Notes under the pieces: generated by a model
What the model was told of the DNA's origin: nothing
The model's database searches: none
The model's input: the letters and a program-made list of their open reading frames with translations, nothing else
Shown here: positions 22,790 to 32,697 of the stretch, one piece after another
Numbering within the stretch: the stretch's first letter is position 1
Layout: the number at the start of each line of letters is the position of its first letter
Position numbers and translations under genes: made by a program
Origin: Capronia americana
Taxonomy: Eukaryota > Ascomycota > Eurotiomycetes > Chaetothyriales > Herpotrichiellaceae
DNA length: 64,000 nucleotides
Direction of reading: 5' to 3'
Assembly: GCA_016110215.1 (NCBI GenBank)
Contig: JADWQD010000008.1
Span: 558,001-622,000 of the forward strand

Positions 22790-23450
22790 ACGGGTCGATG
22801 TCGGGAAGGGCGCCACAGAAGGCCACGGCTAATGGGGGAATGTACCTATCATGTCCAAAAGCATCATCATGTCGCATTTAGCAGCCGGTCGTCTGGAGAA
22901 CGATAGTAATGGGAACCACGCAGCCCTCATACAGGATGGGCTTATGTCTTTGTTTATAAGAACCCCTGCAGTACAATGTCCAGCATAGCGGTTCTGAATT
23001 TGTTTTCTCTCGAGTTTAGATCACGGGTACGGGAGATCCCCACAAAGAAAATGTAATGAACTGATCGATATCCCAAAAGAATTGGTTCCGATCTTCAACT
23101 TGTTTCTCTAGTATTGCCCTCTCGCACTCTTTTTCCATTAAGTTTGATCAACCCGAGCCCGAGGACTAACTGGAGTTCTACTTACCTATCCACAGCAAGA
23201 TAAGCACGGATTGAAATGGCTGGTTTTGCGCGTGCCTCGAAATGCAAGAGTGGGAGGTGGATGAGAATGTCGCGCGGTGGTCGTGGACGTGGATTCAAGG
23301 TCACCCAGCCACGTCTCGGTAGGCGCCTGGGAGGCTTTGAGGCTTCGGAGGCTTTTTCGGGTGGCAGGTACTCGGTAGGCGTCGAGATTGCGACTTTTGC
23401 GAAGCGAGTTTCAAAGCCTACCTTAAACAAAAGCAAAGCAAAGCTCCTCG

Positions 23451-23480
23451 GCTCCACGCTCCACGCTCCACGCTCCACAC
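23451..23480. repeat. GCTCCAC heptamer tandem
   Basis: About four consecutive copies of GCTCCAC, the last slightly changed. Confidence 0.85.
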
Positions 23481-23798
23481 TCCCAGCCACCCGTACCGAG
23501 TACACCAGTACCCGTGCCAGGGGTGGTTGATCGACCACCAAAACCAGCACTGCAAGCTCCCAACCACCACTTTGGTGTACGAGTACCTCGTACTGAGGAC
23601 CTCGTAGTGCCAGCGCCTTTGGTAGCGATACGGAATCCTCCGTATGCGGTATTGTACTCCGTATGCGGTACACGGTACACGGTGCATGGTATAGGATACG
23701 GTATGCGATTTACTTCTCTGGGGATGGACCGGGGTGCGAGACGGTGGTGCTCTAAATATGAAGTACTCGGTACAGTGGATTGGAATGAAGCAGGTCCA

Positions 23799-23826
23799 GA
23801 CGAGACGAGACGAGACGAGACGAGAG
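23799..23826. repeat. CGAGA pentamer tandem
   Basis: Five to six consecutive copies of GACGA/CGAGA before it breaks into GAGGAAACGA. Confidence 0.85.
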
Positions 23827-24194
23827 GAAACGAAAAAGCAAAGGATAGGGAAGAGCAGGATCTAGACGGGCAACATCACCAACATGGTATTTGAGCTACG
23901 GTACGTACTCGTTATGCGCATGGATATCACAAGGACGTCGCTCGATGCAATAAAGTAGTCACTCACCCAATCAATCAATGTGTTTATATACTCTGTAGAT
24001 AAGAGGCCAACAGCAGACGAATCACGGCACCATTTCAGTCTCCTCGGTAGCGTGATGGGGTATCCAGAGTCTACAGTATGGTGTGCCATTTGCACATGAG
24101 ACCCTCTCCTCTCTTCTCCCGAACGCCTCAAACGCCGCGAGCTTGTCATCAGTCTTTGGCTTGTTCTACTGTACCAAAAATTCCTTCACACACG

Positions 24195-26018
24195 CTAATG
24201 TTTCAATCCACATCCGCATTCCTCAAGCTCACGCTTCCGATGCTTGAAATCGCCGTGGTATGCGTCTAATGACACGAGGCTGCCATCCTCGTTGACTGGA
24301 AGTCCTTCTGGACCCATCCACTCGCCCCATTCGGGGCCTTCTTCGCCGCTCTGCGTCTTGACTTTCTTCGTCTTCAATTCCGTTGTGACGACTTCGAGGT
24401 CTAGATCCAAATAATCGGTAATGAATTGCCCGACCTCGGTGTTCTCGTGGTTACCGACCAGTTGCGGTGCGTGCGAAGGATGGGAAGCGTAGATATTCAC
24501 GTCAACGGCGGAGTGTCCGTGCGTGGACCAACCGATCTGTGCGCGTCGGGAGATCATATCGGAGAAAAGGTAAAAGGGCGGCCACGTGGGTTTGGCATCG
24601 AGGATAGCCTCGACCTCTTCGTCCGAGGTGTCGGTTATCCCGAGGCTCGAAGTGATTAGCTCGCGAAGTTTGGAGGATTGGTCTTTTCGTGACACGCCTG
24701 ATTCAGATGAGGAGAGGTATTGCGACCATTGGACGGCGAGGTATTCTGTTGAATGGGTTGCATTGTCCAGCACCGCGGGGAACCACCGGTACATCGGGTA
24801 TGCTTCATGCAGTTGCCTTGCTGCTGCCAGTCCGCCTGTTTCATGGTCAGATGTCGACACCAACACGCCCTCAGTCTCGTCCTTCTCCAAGAAGTCTAGG
24901 ACTTCGCCAAAGGCTTTGTCGTGAGCCATGACTTCGCGGACTTGGGCACCGGGATCGTTTGCGTGGCCGGCATGGTCGATTCGAGAGCCTTCGATCATCA
25001 GGAAGAAGCCCTGCTCGGAATCCTTTGTCGCTGCTGATAAAGCTTTCAGTGCAAACCGAGCCATTTCAGCCTGGGATGGATATATGTCTGAGACATGAAC
25101 TCGGTCAATTTCATAGGGGATGTCGGTTCTAGCAACGAGGGCGAGAAGCGGGAGCTTGACGCCGTTAGGGTCTAAATTGTCAAAGTCTTTGCGATTGTCG
25201 ACGTAGGTGAAGCCGTATTTGTCCTTGGCCATTGCGACAATGTCCTTATCGTCGGCTCGGCATGAATCCTCGGTTGTGTTAGGGACGAAATGGCATCTTC
25301 CACCCCCGATCATGAGATCAACAACGCGACCGAGAGGATAGTGGCCGACCATTTGCTCTGCGATTAGATCTTCGTATTCTCTTCGATTGGCATGGGCTGC
25401 AAAGCAAGCCGGCGTTGCATCGGTGATCCTTGTGGTGACCACCAGTCCGGTCATGTAACCTGCTCTTTTGGCTGCTTCGAGAACTGTGCCGCAGGGAGTG
25501 TGGTCCGGCAACACCGATATGGCGCCATTGTAACTCTTGAAACCGCATGAAAACGCGGTTGCGCCGGCAGCCGAGTCAGTGACCAGACTGCTCGCACTCA
25601 GAGTCCTGGAGTTGCCAATGTGATGCTTGTCGAGGATCAGGACATCATCCATGGGCAAACCGCTCGAATATTGTCTCCAACTTCTTGTCATCGATAGAGA
25701 TGTAGGTCCCATGCCATCCGATACCATGAAGATCATGTTTCTTTTGCCCGAAGGTTTCCCATCTGGTCCCCAGCCTCCGGTCCGCGGTCTCGAGCGGGCA
25801 ATCGAGGATTCATGTTGATAGACGACTGCCAGGATGATGACGGCAACGGTCGCGAGCAGGGCCCATACGAAAAGACCAATTTCTCGCCATTTCTGAGGTC
25901 TCCCCGTGTGTTGTCGGTGGGTTGGTTGGCCTGTCAGGAGGGCATCTTCTTCTTCGATGTCGTTTGCGGACGAGCTGGGAGACGCCACTCGCGCCAGAAG
26001 GGGTTCTTCGCGTGTCAT
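24195..26018 (-). CDS. PHO8: Vacuolar alkaline phosphatase (Pho8-like)
   Basis: A single exon of 607 residues from the ATG at 26018; the frame continues a few codons upstream only through a GTG. A cytosolic tail (1-45) carries two acidic dileucine signals (EEPLL, EEDALL) like the AP-3 sorting signal of yeast Pho8. One signal-anchor helix lies at about 47-68. The lumenal part is an alkaline phosphatase: first metal ligand in MVSDGMG (Asp101), nucleophile Ser149 in VTDSAAGATA, metal ligands in EGSRIDHAGH and STSDHETGG, and a late His in STHGHSAVDV. The enzyme hydrolyses phosphomonoesters in the vacuole lumen; in yeast it is induced by phosphate starvation and activated by protease cleavage. Type II topology and length agree with the family. 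Confidence 0.95.
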   Translation of the reverse strand: MTREEPLLARVASPSSSANDIEEEDALLTGQPTHRQHTGRPQKWREIGLFVWALLATVAVIILAVVYQHESSIARSRPRTGGWGPDGKPSGKRNMIFMVSDGMGPTSLSMTRSWRQYSSGLPMDDVLILDKHHIGNSRTLSASSLVTDSAAGATAFSCGFKSYNGAISVLPDHTPCGTVLEAAKRAGYMTGLVVTTRITDATPACFAAHANRREYEDLIAEQMVGHYPLGRVVDLMIGGGRCHFVPNTTEDSCRADDKDIVAMAKDKYGFTYVDNRKDFDNLDPNGVKLPLLALVARTDIPYEIDRVHVSDIYPSQAEMARFALKALSAATKDSEQGFFLMIEGSRIDHAGHANDPGAQVREVMAHDKAFGEVLDFLEKDETEGVLVSTSDHETGGLAAARQLHEAYPMYRWFPAVLDNATHSTEYLAVQWSQYLSSSESGVSRKDQSSKLRELITSSLGITDTSDEEVEAILDAKPTWPPFYLFSDMISRRAQIGWSTHGHSAVDVNIYASHPSHAPQLVGNHENTEVGQFITDYLDLDLEVVTTELKTKKVKTQSGEEGPEWGEWMGPEGLPVNEDGSLVSLDAYHGDFKHRKRELEECGCGLKH

Positions 26019-27186
26019 GGAGGGCACCTATTTGTACGCGAAACCAGGACGGCCAGTTCCTAGCGTTACGAAGCCATAAGATGTTGCAGTCGTTGAAGGA
26101 TTTGGATTGCGTATGGGCAGGTGCAGGCCGCGCTCGGGACTGCCTTCCGTGGTGGAGCGTCACATGCCAGGGTCTTCCCAAGAAATACTCACTTCTGCCT
26201 CACCTTGCTCTCACTTTCCCTTTACTTTCCTCCTGCTTTTCTTATTTGCTTAAGCCTTTGACTTGTCTTCTATAAACACTACTGGTACCCAAAAGCTTTG
26301 ATACTACTAAATATTGGCGATAGCTTTTATGTAACCACCAGCAACAAGGACCGGGGTTCTATACAAATCTCTAAACACAGGAACAAGTTAACTTGGCACC
26401 TACAGTCGAGCTGTATCGGGTGCGGTAATGCCTGCCTATCAGCATTGAACATGACTCAAACCCGAAGTCGAACACTTTCAAAGCGCCACTACCTAGAGAG
26501 GCGCAAATTGCCTTTCCTCTGGGTTGGATGTGTGCAAATCAGGCCGCTCCGTGAAAGACAACAGTAAGACCGCCGCAATACCGAAGGCGTCCTAATCTTT
26601 CGATGAGGTACGCTAAACACCCGCCATCCATCTCCCTGTCCAACGAGGGGTGCTTTGCTGTGTTCGCTCTATCTGCCTTGCCCTTCATTGCCTGGAGTTG
26701 GTCAAGCCTACCGAAGAATATGCCTGTAGCGTATGCAGCAACGGCACAGGCCCCGCTGGAAGCGAAAGCCACGCCCTCTCGTTTGATTGCCAGCCACAGA
26801 GGAGAAGACGATTCACTTCTGTGCTCGAGACGATGGTCAGCAACCAAGGTAAGTCGATACTTGCTCCATCTCCTTACACATCCGGAAATAATGCATCCTC
26901 TCCATGCCGATTGCGGCTCATGCCAAAACAACGATGCTGGTGACTCTGAACGGGAAGCCTTTAACTAGCGTGTGATTGAAGAGACTACCCATGGACCGCT
27001 GTTGACCTGCCCGGGCAACTCTAAGCCTTCAGCCCATGCATGATTGACGCCCCCCGATGCTCGACGGTAGCATAGGCGCATGGCGAGGTACAATGGGGCC
27101 CACACTGAGGTTGCGTATGAGATGAAGCGCTCCCGCACTTCTCTCATCAGGCTGAAAGACTTGTCGGCACTTCCTCGCGCTTCACT
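26019..27186. other. Divergent intergenic region
   Basis: Promoters of the phosphatase (minus) and the surface protein (plus). A GTAAGT splice-donor-like site follows open plus-strand frames at about 26603-26850, but no start, acceptor or family could be tied to it, so no gene is called. Confidence 0.4.
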
Positions 27187-28700
27187 ATGGTCGCTGCGCA
27201 TGGTGTGCTGCTGTCTACCCTCATGTTGCTGGTGCCATGCTTCGCAGATTCCATTGCTGCACCGGCGCGACTACTACAGGATGAAGATGTACCTCTCCAA
27301 CACCCGCTTGGCATCGAAACACACGATTCATATGCCTCGAATGCGACCGTGACAGCCGAAACTTACGATTCTGTTTACCTTCCAATCAGCCAGTCGAAGC
27401 AACGGATACGTGCGCCACGAGCACTCTACGACCCTCTGCAGAAGCGCGACAACTACTGCTTTGCAGACGCTCCCTCTGCCTTTTGTGCCGACAGCAACCT
27501 GTGTTGTACTGACACTGCCCTGGACACTGGCTGGTGTTGCTGGTTCACATTGAACTGCGGCGTTGAGGATCATAATTGCATCACGCCGACGTGAGTGGGA
27601 CTACATGCTGTTCAGGATTTCCTGTCTAACCCATATCTTCGTGCAGGGTGGTATTCACCTCTACATCGACAATCACCTCGCAACACTCCCTGTATATTAC
27701 GTTATACGCAACATCTTACGGCACGTCGACTGTGACAGAGACGGTAACGAGTACAAACGTGGTGACGGCGACGAATGTCGCAACGGCAACGGAGGTGGAA
27801 GTGACAACGATTACTGCCCAAGGCGCCAACAAGGCTCGCGGTATTCTTCAGGCAGATATTGCCAGCCCAGAATCTACACCTTCACCAATTGCCCTCTCGA
27901 CCAGCCATGACTCTCCGCTCATCACGCGAGGGGATAGGGAAGCCGTCGAACAGAATCCTATCACCGTCTTCTTTGAGCCGAGCTCTGGCCTTGCACGACG
28001 CCAAGCTATAACCACGACTGATATTGTTTATACAACTGTACATGTGACAACGACGATATCTACGCTCCTCGTCATTGATTCGACCGAGTATGTCACAAGC
28101 ACGGCAACAGAACAAGTTACAACAACTCTGGCCTTGAATGCTCAGACGACCGTGCATGTGACGTCGACTTACACTGTCAGTAGTACATCTTCCACCAATG
28201 CGGCCACGTCCTCAACGGCCTCGACCAGCACAGGAGTAGGTGGAGCCATCTCATCACACGACAATGGCACTGACGGAGGTGGCGGAGGGCTCGATGGCGG
28301 AGCTGTCGCTGGTATCGCCGTTGGCACAGCGGCCGGCGCGCTGATAGTGACCGGAATTGTTGCATTTTGCATGTATATGCATCGCAAGAAGAGAAGAGCA
28401 GAGGCATCAGCGGCCGGTCCTGTGCAACGCGATTCTGGTATGTTCTCGCTGGCTTCTGATACCCCTCACAGCGACAAGATGGCACCAGCAGCAGCATATG
28501 ATCCCAGAAGCAGTCATATGCCATATCAGCACGATTATCACGCCGTTCCTGGTGTCACTGATCAGCAGGTATATCACGAAGCAGATGGGAGAATGGTAGG
28601 CTGGCAGCAAATGCACGAGATGCAGCATCCACCGGCTGAGTTGGCCGCGAACCAGAGATATGGCATAGACAACACTGAGCTTCCTCGCGATCGGCGTTAG
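27187..28700 (+). CDS. Cys-rich single-pass surface protein with mucin-like stalk
   Basis: Exon 1 27187-27590 and exon 2 27647-28700, with a 56-bp intron (GTGAGT...GTGCAG), encode 485 residues. A signal peptide (1-20) is followed by a propeptide-like stretch ending in QKR, then a compact Cys module (Cys in YCF, FC, LCC, WCC, NC and NC; about residues 94-132). Next comes a roughly 200-residue Ser/Thr/Val-rich stalk with many TTT and TST runs, a single transmembrane helix (about 354-379) and a basic-start cytosolic tail of about 105 residues (HRKKRR). This is the plan of Mid2/Wsc-like wall-stress sensors, though the Cys module is not a WSC domain I can name. A role in wall sensing is inference from architecture only. 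Confidence 0.8.
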
Positions 28701-29739
28701 GACAGGTTGTACGTATATGGAGTTTGGGACGTTCACACGATGAGAATTAATGCTGCCGTATGCCTACATCGTCAGGCTTGGAGTGCTTCAGCTGTCAGTC
28801 AAGCAGAAGCCGTTGAGCGCGGCAGGTGACTGCAAAGCAATTGTTGGCGCCTCCAGACTGTGGCTGGCTGGGCGTGGAGCCTCGACCACCTCAGGGGGAT
28901 GGGCGAAACTGGTCCCGTACTGTGTTCAATGCCCATTAATCAAAGGTCTAATGTTGGCATGCGCACATACGCATTGACGCGTGTCTGTATCGAAGCATCT
29001 TTGTGGTAACACATCAGATGTCGTGGTCGAATCTCCTTCTGCAAGGATGCCGCTGCATTTATACGAACAGCCTCGTCGCTTGGCGTTGATCGCGCAATAA
29101 AAAGGGATGGCAACGCCATCACAGGGTGGACCAAATCGAGATATCATGTCCAACTTTATATCAACCTTGTCCATAGCCTGTCGTGCTCTTCTGTCGACTC
29201 TCGTGATTCTTTTCCCGACAGTGAGGTACTCCGGTGTTGATTCTCCATTCCCCGGCCACGAACGACTATCAAAGTTTCGCAGCCTTACGCCTGCCGCAAG
29301 GCTGGATCGCAAAGTGCCGGAAGGAAGGCGCTCCAAGGATGCTTCATGGCTCCTTCTAGACTGCTTATATCCAAGTTCTTGCATTACAATCGAGAGTCTA
29401 ACCGATGCTATCCACAAAAGAAGTATCTGTGACCGAAAATCAACCCGTACTGCAAGTCGAGCACGAAAGTGCCACGGACCACCCTATCGAACGCCCATGC
29501 TCATCAAAGCCAAAAGGACTTCACTGGATCGACAGGCACCCTTGATTGTACACAAAGTCTTCCCATTTTATCATCGGATAACGCCCGAAAGTCCCCAACA
29601 AAGTTGTCCAACCTCAGAATCCTTGATCTGTGCCATCCCATTCGTTTCAACCATTGGACTCCGTTTGGACCAGGGATCGAAGTCGATACCGTATCATCAC
29701 ATCACAACAAGTCTCATCAGACCGCGGGAACCGTTTCTT
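28701..29739. other. Convergent intergenic spacer
   Basis: A 212-codon plus-strand frame at 29107-29745 overlaps the end of the sulfotransferase-like gene but lacks any recognisable domain, so I treat it as non-coding. Confidence 0.4.
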
Positions 29740-30546
29740 TTATAAAACTTTGGCATATCTGCCGGCGGTATAGGCAGCGGCACCGACCGACAAGAAGAGG
29801 CCAGCCCAGGCCATCATCCCCCGCCGGGCGCTCTTCTGCATGAAACCCTCCATGGCGGCAGCATCGTTCAACTTGGGGAAGGGTACATCCTTGGGCACCG
29901 GAACACCCAGGATGGCGCACAAGGGCTCCCAGCCGTCGCGGACGTCGTAGAAGAAGAGCTTCTCCTTGGGGACGACCTTCTTCAGATGCTCGATATGTCG
30001 GTCCCACATGGCCCTCGTCGGCCTCTGAGGCTCTCCGGGTCGGAAGTACAGCTCTCCCACTCGGCCCTCATCGAGGGCGTCATGGTATGTGCGGAACCAC
30101 CGCAGGGTGGGCAGGGGTGCCAAGATCCACGACAGGACGGTCAAGTTGCCCTTCTCGACGATGGGCTCCAAGCTCTTCCACCATTTATCGGGATCGCGGA
30201 CGGAGCAGATGACTTTGGCGTCGGGATAGATCTCCATGAGTTCCTCGACAAAGGCGTTCGAGGGCAGGTCGGTACAGGCGACGTACCCGTCGAGCATCTC
30301 CTTGACGCCGTCGTGCAGTGCTTTCCGGTCGGCTTCGCCCTTCACGGGAGTGTGTCTGATGATTTCGATCCAACGCTTGATGTGGGCCTCTGGGGAGTTG
30401 AGCATCTGTGTGCCTCCATGGTAGCAGGGACCGTCGAGGAGGTAGGAGCAAGCTGCGCCAAAAGAGGTGGTGCCCGTCCGTGAGAGACCGGCTCCGATGA
30501 CTTTAAGGGTCTTGCCCCCTTCGGGCTGGGATGCCGTTTGACCCAT
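29740..30546 (-). CDS. P-loop sulfotransferase-like protein, lipid- and tail-anchored
   Basis: A single exon of 268 residues. It belongs to the fungal sulfotransferase-like family with a P-loop fold: a 5'-phosphosulfate-binding type loop at residues 18-29 (GAGLSRTGTTSF), a 3'-phosphate-binding type strand (VICSVRDPDKWWKS), and the family motifs GPCYHGGTQML and RDGWEPLCAILGVPVP. The N terminus MGQTASQ fits an N-myristoylation signal, and the C terminus (about 246-262, AWAGLFLSVGAAAYTAG) is a hydrophobic tail, so the enzyme should be membrane-tethered and facing the cytosol. Such proteins are often mislabelled as epimerases; acceptor substrate is unknown. Confidence 0.85.
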   Translation of the reverse strand: MGQTASQPEGGKTLKVIGAGLSRTGTTSFGAACSYLLDGPCYHGGTQMLNSPEAHIKRWIEIIRHTPVKGEADRKALHDGVKEMLDGYVACTDLPSNAFVEELMEIYPDAKVICSVRDPDKWWKSLEPIVEKGNLTVLSWILAPLPTLRWFRTYHDALDEGRVGELYFRPGEPQRPTRAMWDRHIEHLKKVVPKEKLFFYDVRDGWEPLCAILGVPVPKDVPFPKLNDAAAMEGFMQKSARRGMMAWAGLFLSVGAAAYTAGRYAKVL

Positions 30547-32516
30547 GTTGGTTTGCGGGTTGTGGATGGGTGGGGTGTCGAGGAGAAGAGGTTACGACGT
30601 GTCCAAGAAGTCTTGACAGGAGAGCACACGGGTATGGGAAAGTTGGACGCAAATCACCGACAGGGTTGACAGTTGCAAACAAGACGGACGCTCAGGACAA
30701 GACACGGCGCGAGCAAAAGAATGGAAGGGTGTCGGTCGATTGACGAGGGACTAGGGCAGCACTTATGCTTCTTTCGAAGCGCGAACCTACGGAGTCGCCC
30801 AGATAACCGGAGAACCACAATTCACAGTCCGGTCCCAGGGGAGCAGCCGTGCTGCTGACATGGGTGGTGATAAAGTCGGCCTTCGCTGGAGCTTGGTGGT
30901 TAGAGCTGGGACCAAAGGGCCACACACGGTAAGGAGGAGAGGGCGACGAGATGCCCCCTGCACCAGCCCTGACCCACATTTGACCGCGTTCGGCCCCCTG
31001 TTAAGATTCCACCATGTTACTTAGCACCGTCTGGGAATCGGTCGACGGTTACATGCCACATGCGCAAGAGCGGCAGTCGCTAACCAGCACAGAAGAGTCC
31101 TTGCAAATCTTGGGGCCCTCGAACAAGCGACACTAGCAGCTTACTGTGGCCCAGAGGCTAAACGCCTGGCACGATTTGCCCTGCCAGAAAAGTTACCTCG
31201 ATACGGAGAGAAAGGGCCAAAGTCAAGCTTGGTGCGACTCCCAAGCTGGCGAAACTCTGCCCTCAACGGCCAGCCAAGGCTCGGCTTTGCAACGCTGCCT
31301 TACGAACAGCTGCGACTCGGCTGCCCACCCCGTCATCTTCAACACGTCTTACGAACCCTTCCACGTGGGCGGCTGAGGAAAGACACGAGACCCCAAGACG
31401 CGACGGGTCTGCCTTGCAACTTTGCAACTTGACAGTCCCTTTGAAGATGACTAGTGGTATACTGGTTACTACTCGTATCGGGTCACACAGAAATTGCGAA
31501 ATGATGAAACACAGGCGCGCCCAGCGATGATCGCAAAAGGCGACGCTCCGCTAAACCCGGGCGGGTCGTTTCCTGGCACAATCGCGGCGGGTGACTGGCC
31601 AGGGGCCGCCAATGCGCGGGATCTGCAGATTTTAGCATGCCGCCAAGACGACACCAGCGAGACAGTGTTTGATGAGGCTGGAGAAAGCGCCAGGTGACCA
31701 GCACCCAATGACTGCATGAGCGAACCCCGACAGCCGAGAGAGAGAGTTTGAACGCGCCAACTTGTCCGACGAAAAGGAGCCGGTTCGAGATTCCCAATTT
31801 CACGTCGCACACGGGGCGGACAAAGTCTCTACGCTGGCAGGGCGGTGCTCTTGGCGGGCGGCCTTTTGACTCGGAGGCTGACAGTTAGTTCACTTGTTCG
31901 TCACTCCTAACTCACGACGAGTCTTCCACTCCTAAGAGCTGTCAATACAAATACGAGTACTACCCCCTAGGCCGCCCAACATCCCCTATTCTCTGACCAA
32001 CGCATCTCGCGAGCCTATCCAGTCACCCCGGCCTCGCGTGCTTATTGTCGTGGCACTGAGGACGGTGAACTGTGGACCACGAGTATGCGTAGTGGTGACT
32101 AGTACAACGCCGACAGCCGACCCCTTCGAACCGAACTGAATCTTGCCTCTCGATCCGTGCAGTCTAATCTCGACGAACCCCATCCGGGGGAAGACGACAA
32201 CAAATCCTGTTCCTGTCCTACGGCCAAAGCCACATTTCCGATCGGCAGCGCCACTCCGACCCCGACCACTCGCATCGACATGTGTGCCGGTGAATAGTCC
32301 ATAGTACGTAGTACTGTGTACTACGACTGTGTATTCGTATGTAAATAGCACGCGCGCATGTCTGCGGGTGGGGATCTCTGGTTAGACAGCATGATCCAAA
32401 TTTACTTCCATGTTATGCAAGCCAAGTATCTCGTCCTCTGGTAGATGCTGTGTCCGCGTCTATGAATAAATACTGAGCGCGCGAGTGAACGAGAGAGCAG
32501 AGTGAGTAGTGAGTAT

Positions 32517-32551
32517 GGAGTACTGTGTACTGTGTACTGCGTACTGCGTAT
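32517..32551. repeat. GTACTGT/GTACTGC heptamer tandem
   Basis: Four consecutive 7-bp units of the type GTACTGT or GTACTGC, flanked by GAGTGAGTAGTGAG. Confidence 0.75.
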
Positions 32552-32664
32552 GGATGTGCTACAGCAGCACAGATTCAGTCCCAAACGGGGGCTCAAGCGA
32601 GCCGTGATGACCCGAGGTTCGATACTACTAGTACGAGTTAATCAGATCGATGGGTACTGTGTAA

Positions 32665-32697
32665 GGGTAAGGGTGAGGGTGAGGGTGAGGGTGAGGG
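32665..32697 (+). repeat. GGGTGA hexamer tract, G-quadruplex pattern
   Basis: Six GGG runs, each separated by exactly three bases (TAA once, then TGA four times). This satisfies the sequence rule for an intramolecular G-quadruplex on the plus strand. It resembles but does not equal the TTAGGG telomere repeat. Confidence 0.9.

Larger units (their letters stand above)
22790..24194. other. Intergenic region rich in simple repeats
   Basis: No gene supported. It holds a 7-bp GCTCCAC tandem (23451-23480), a 5-bp CGAGA tandem (23799-23826) and several near-palindromic TACTCCGTATGCGGTA words around 23635-23705. Probably fast-evolving spacer. Confidence 0.5.

Noticed and set aside
26603..26968. Small gene ending in a GTAAGT donor
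   Set aside because: A good donor exists at about 26850, but no matching acceptor exon or recognisable protein could be found.
29107..29745. 212-codon plus-strand open frame
   Set aside because: No domain, signal peptide or compositional support; it overlaps the end of a confident gene on the other strand.
32665..32697. Interstitial telomere
   Set aside because: The unit is GGGTGA/GGGTAA, not TTAGGG, and it is short; kept only as a G-rich tract.
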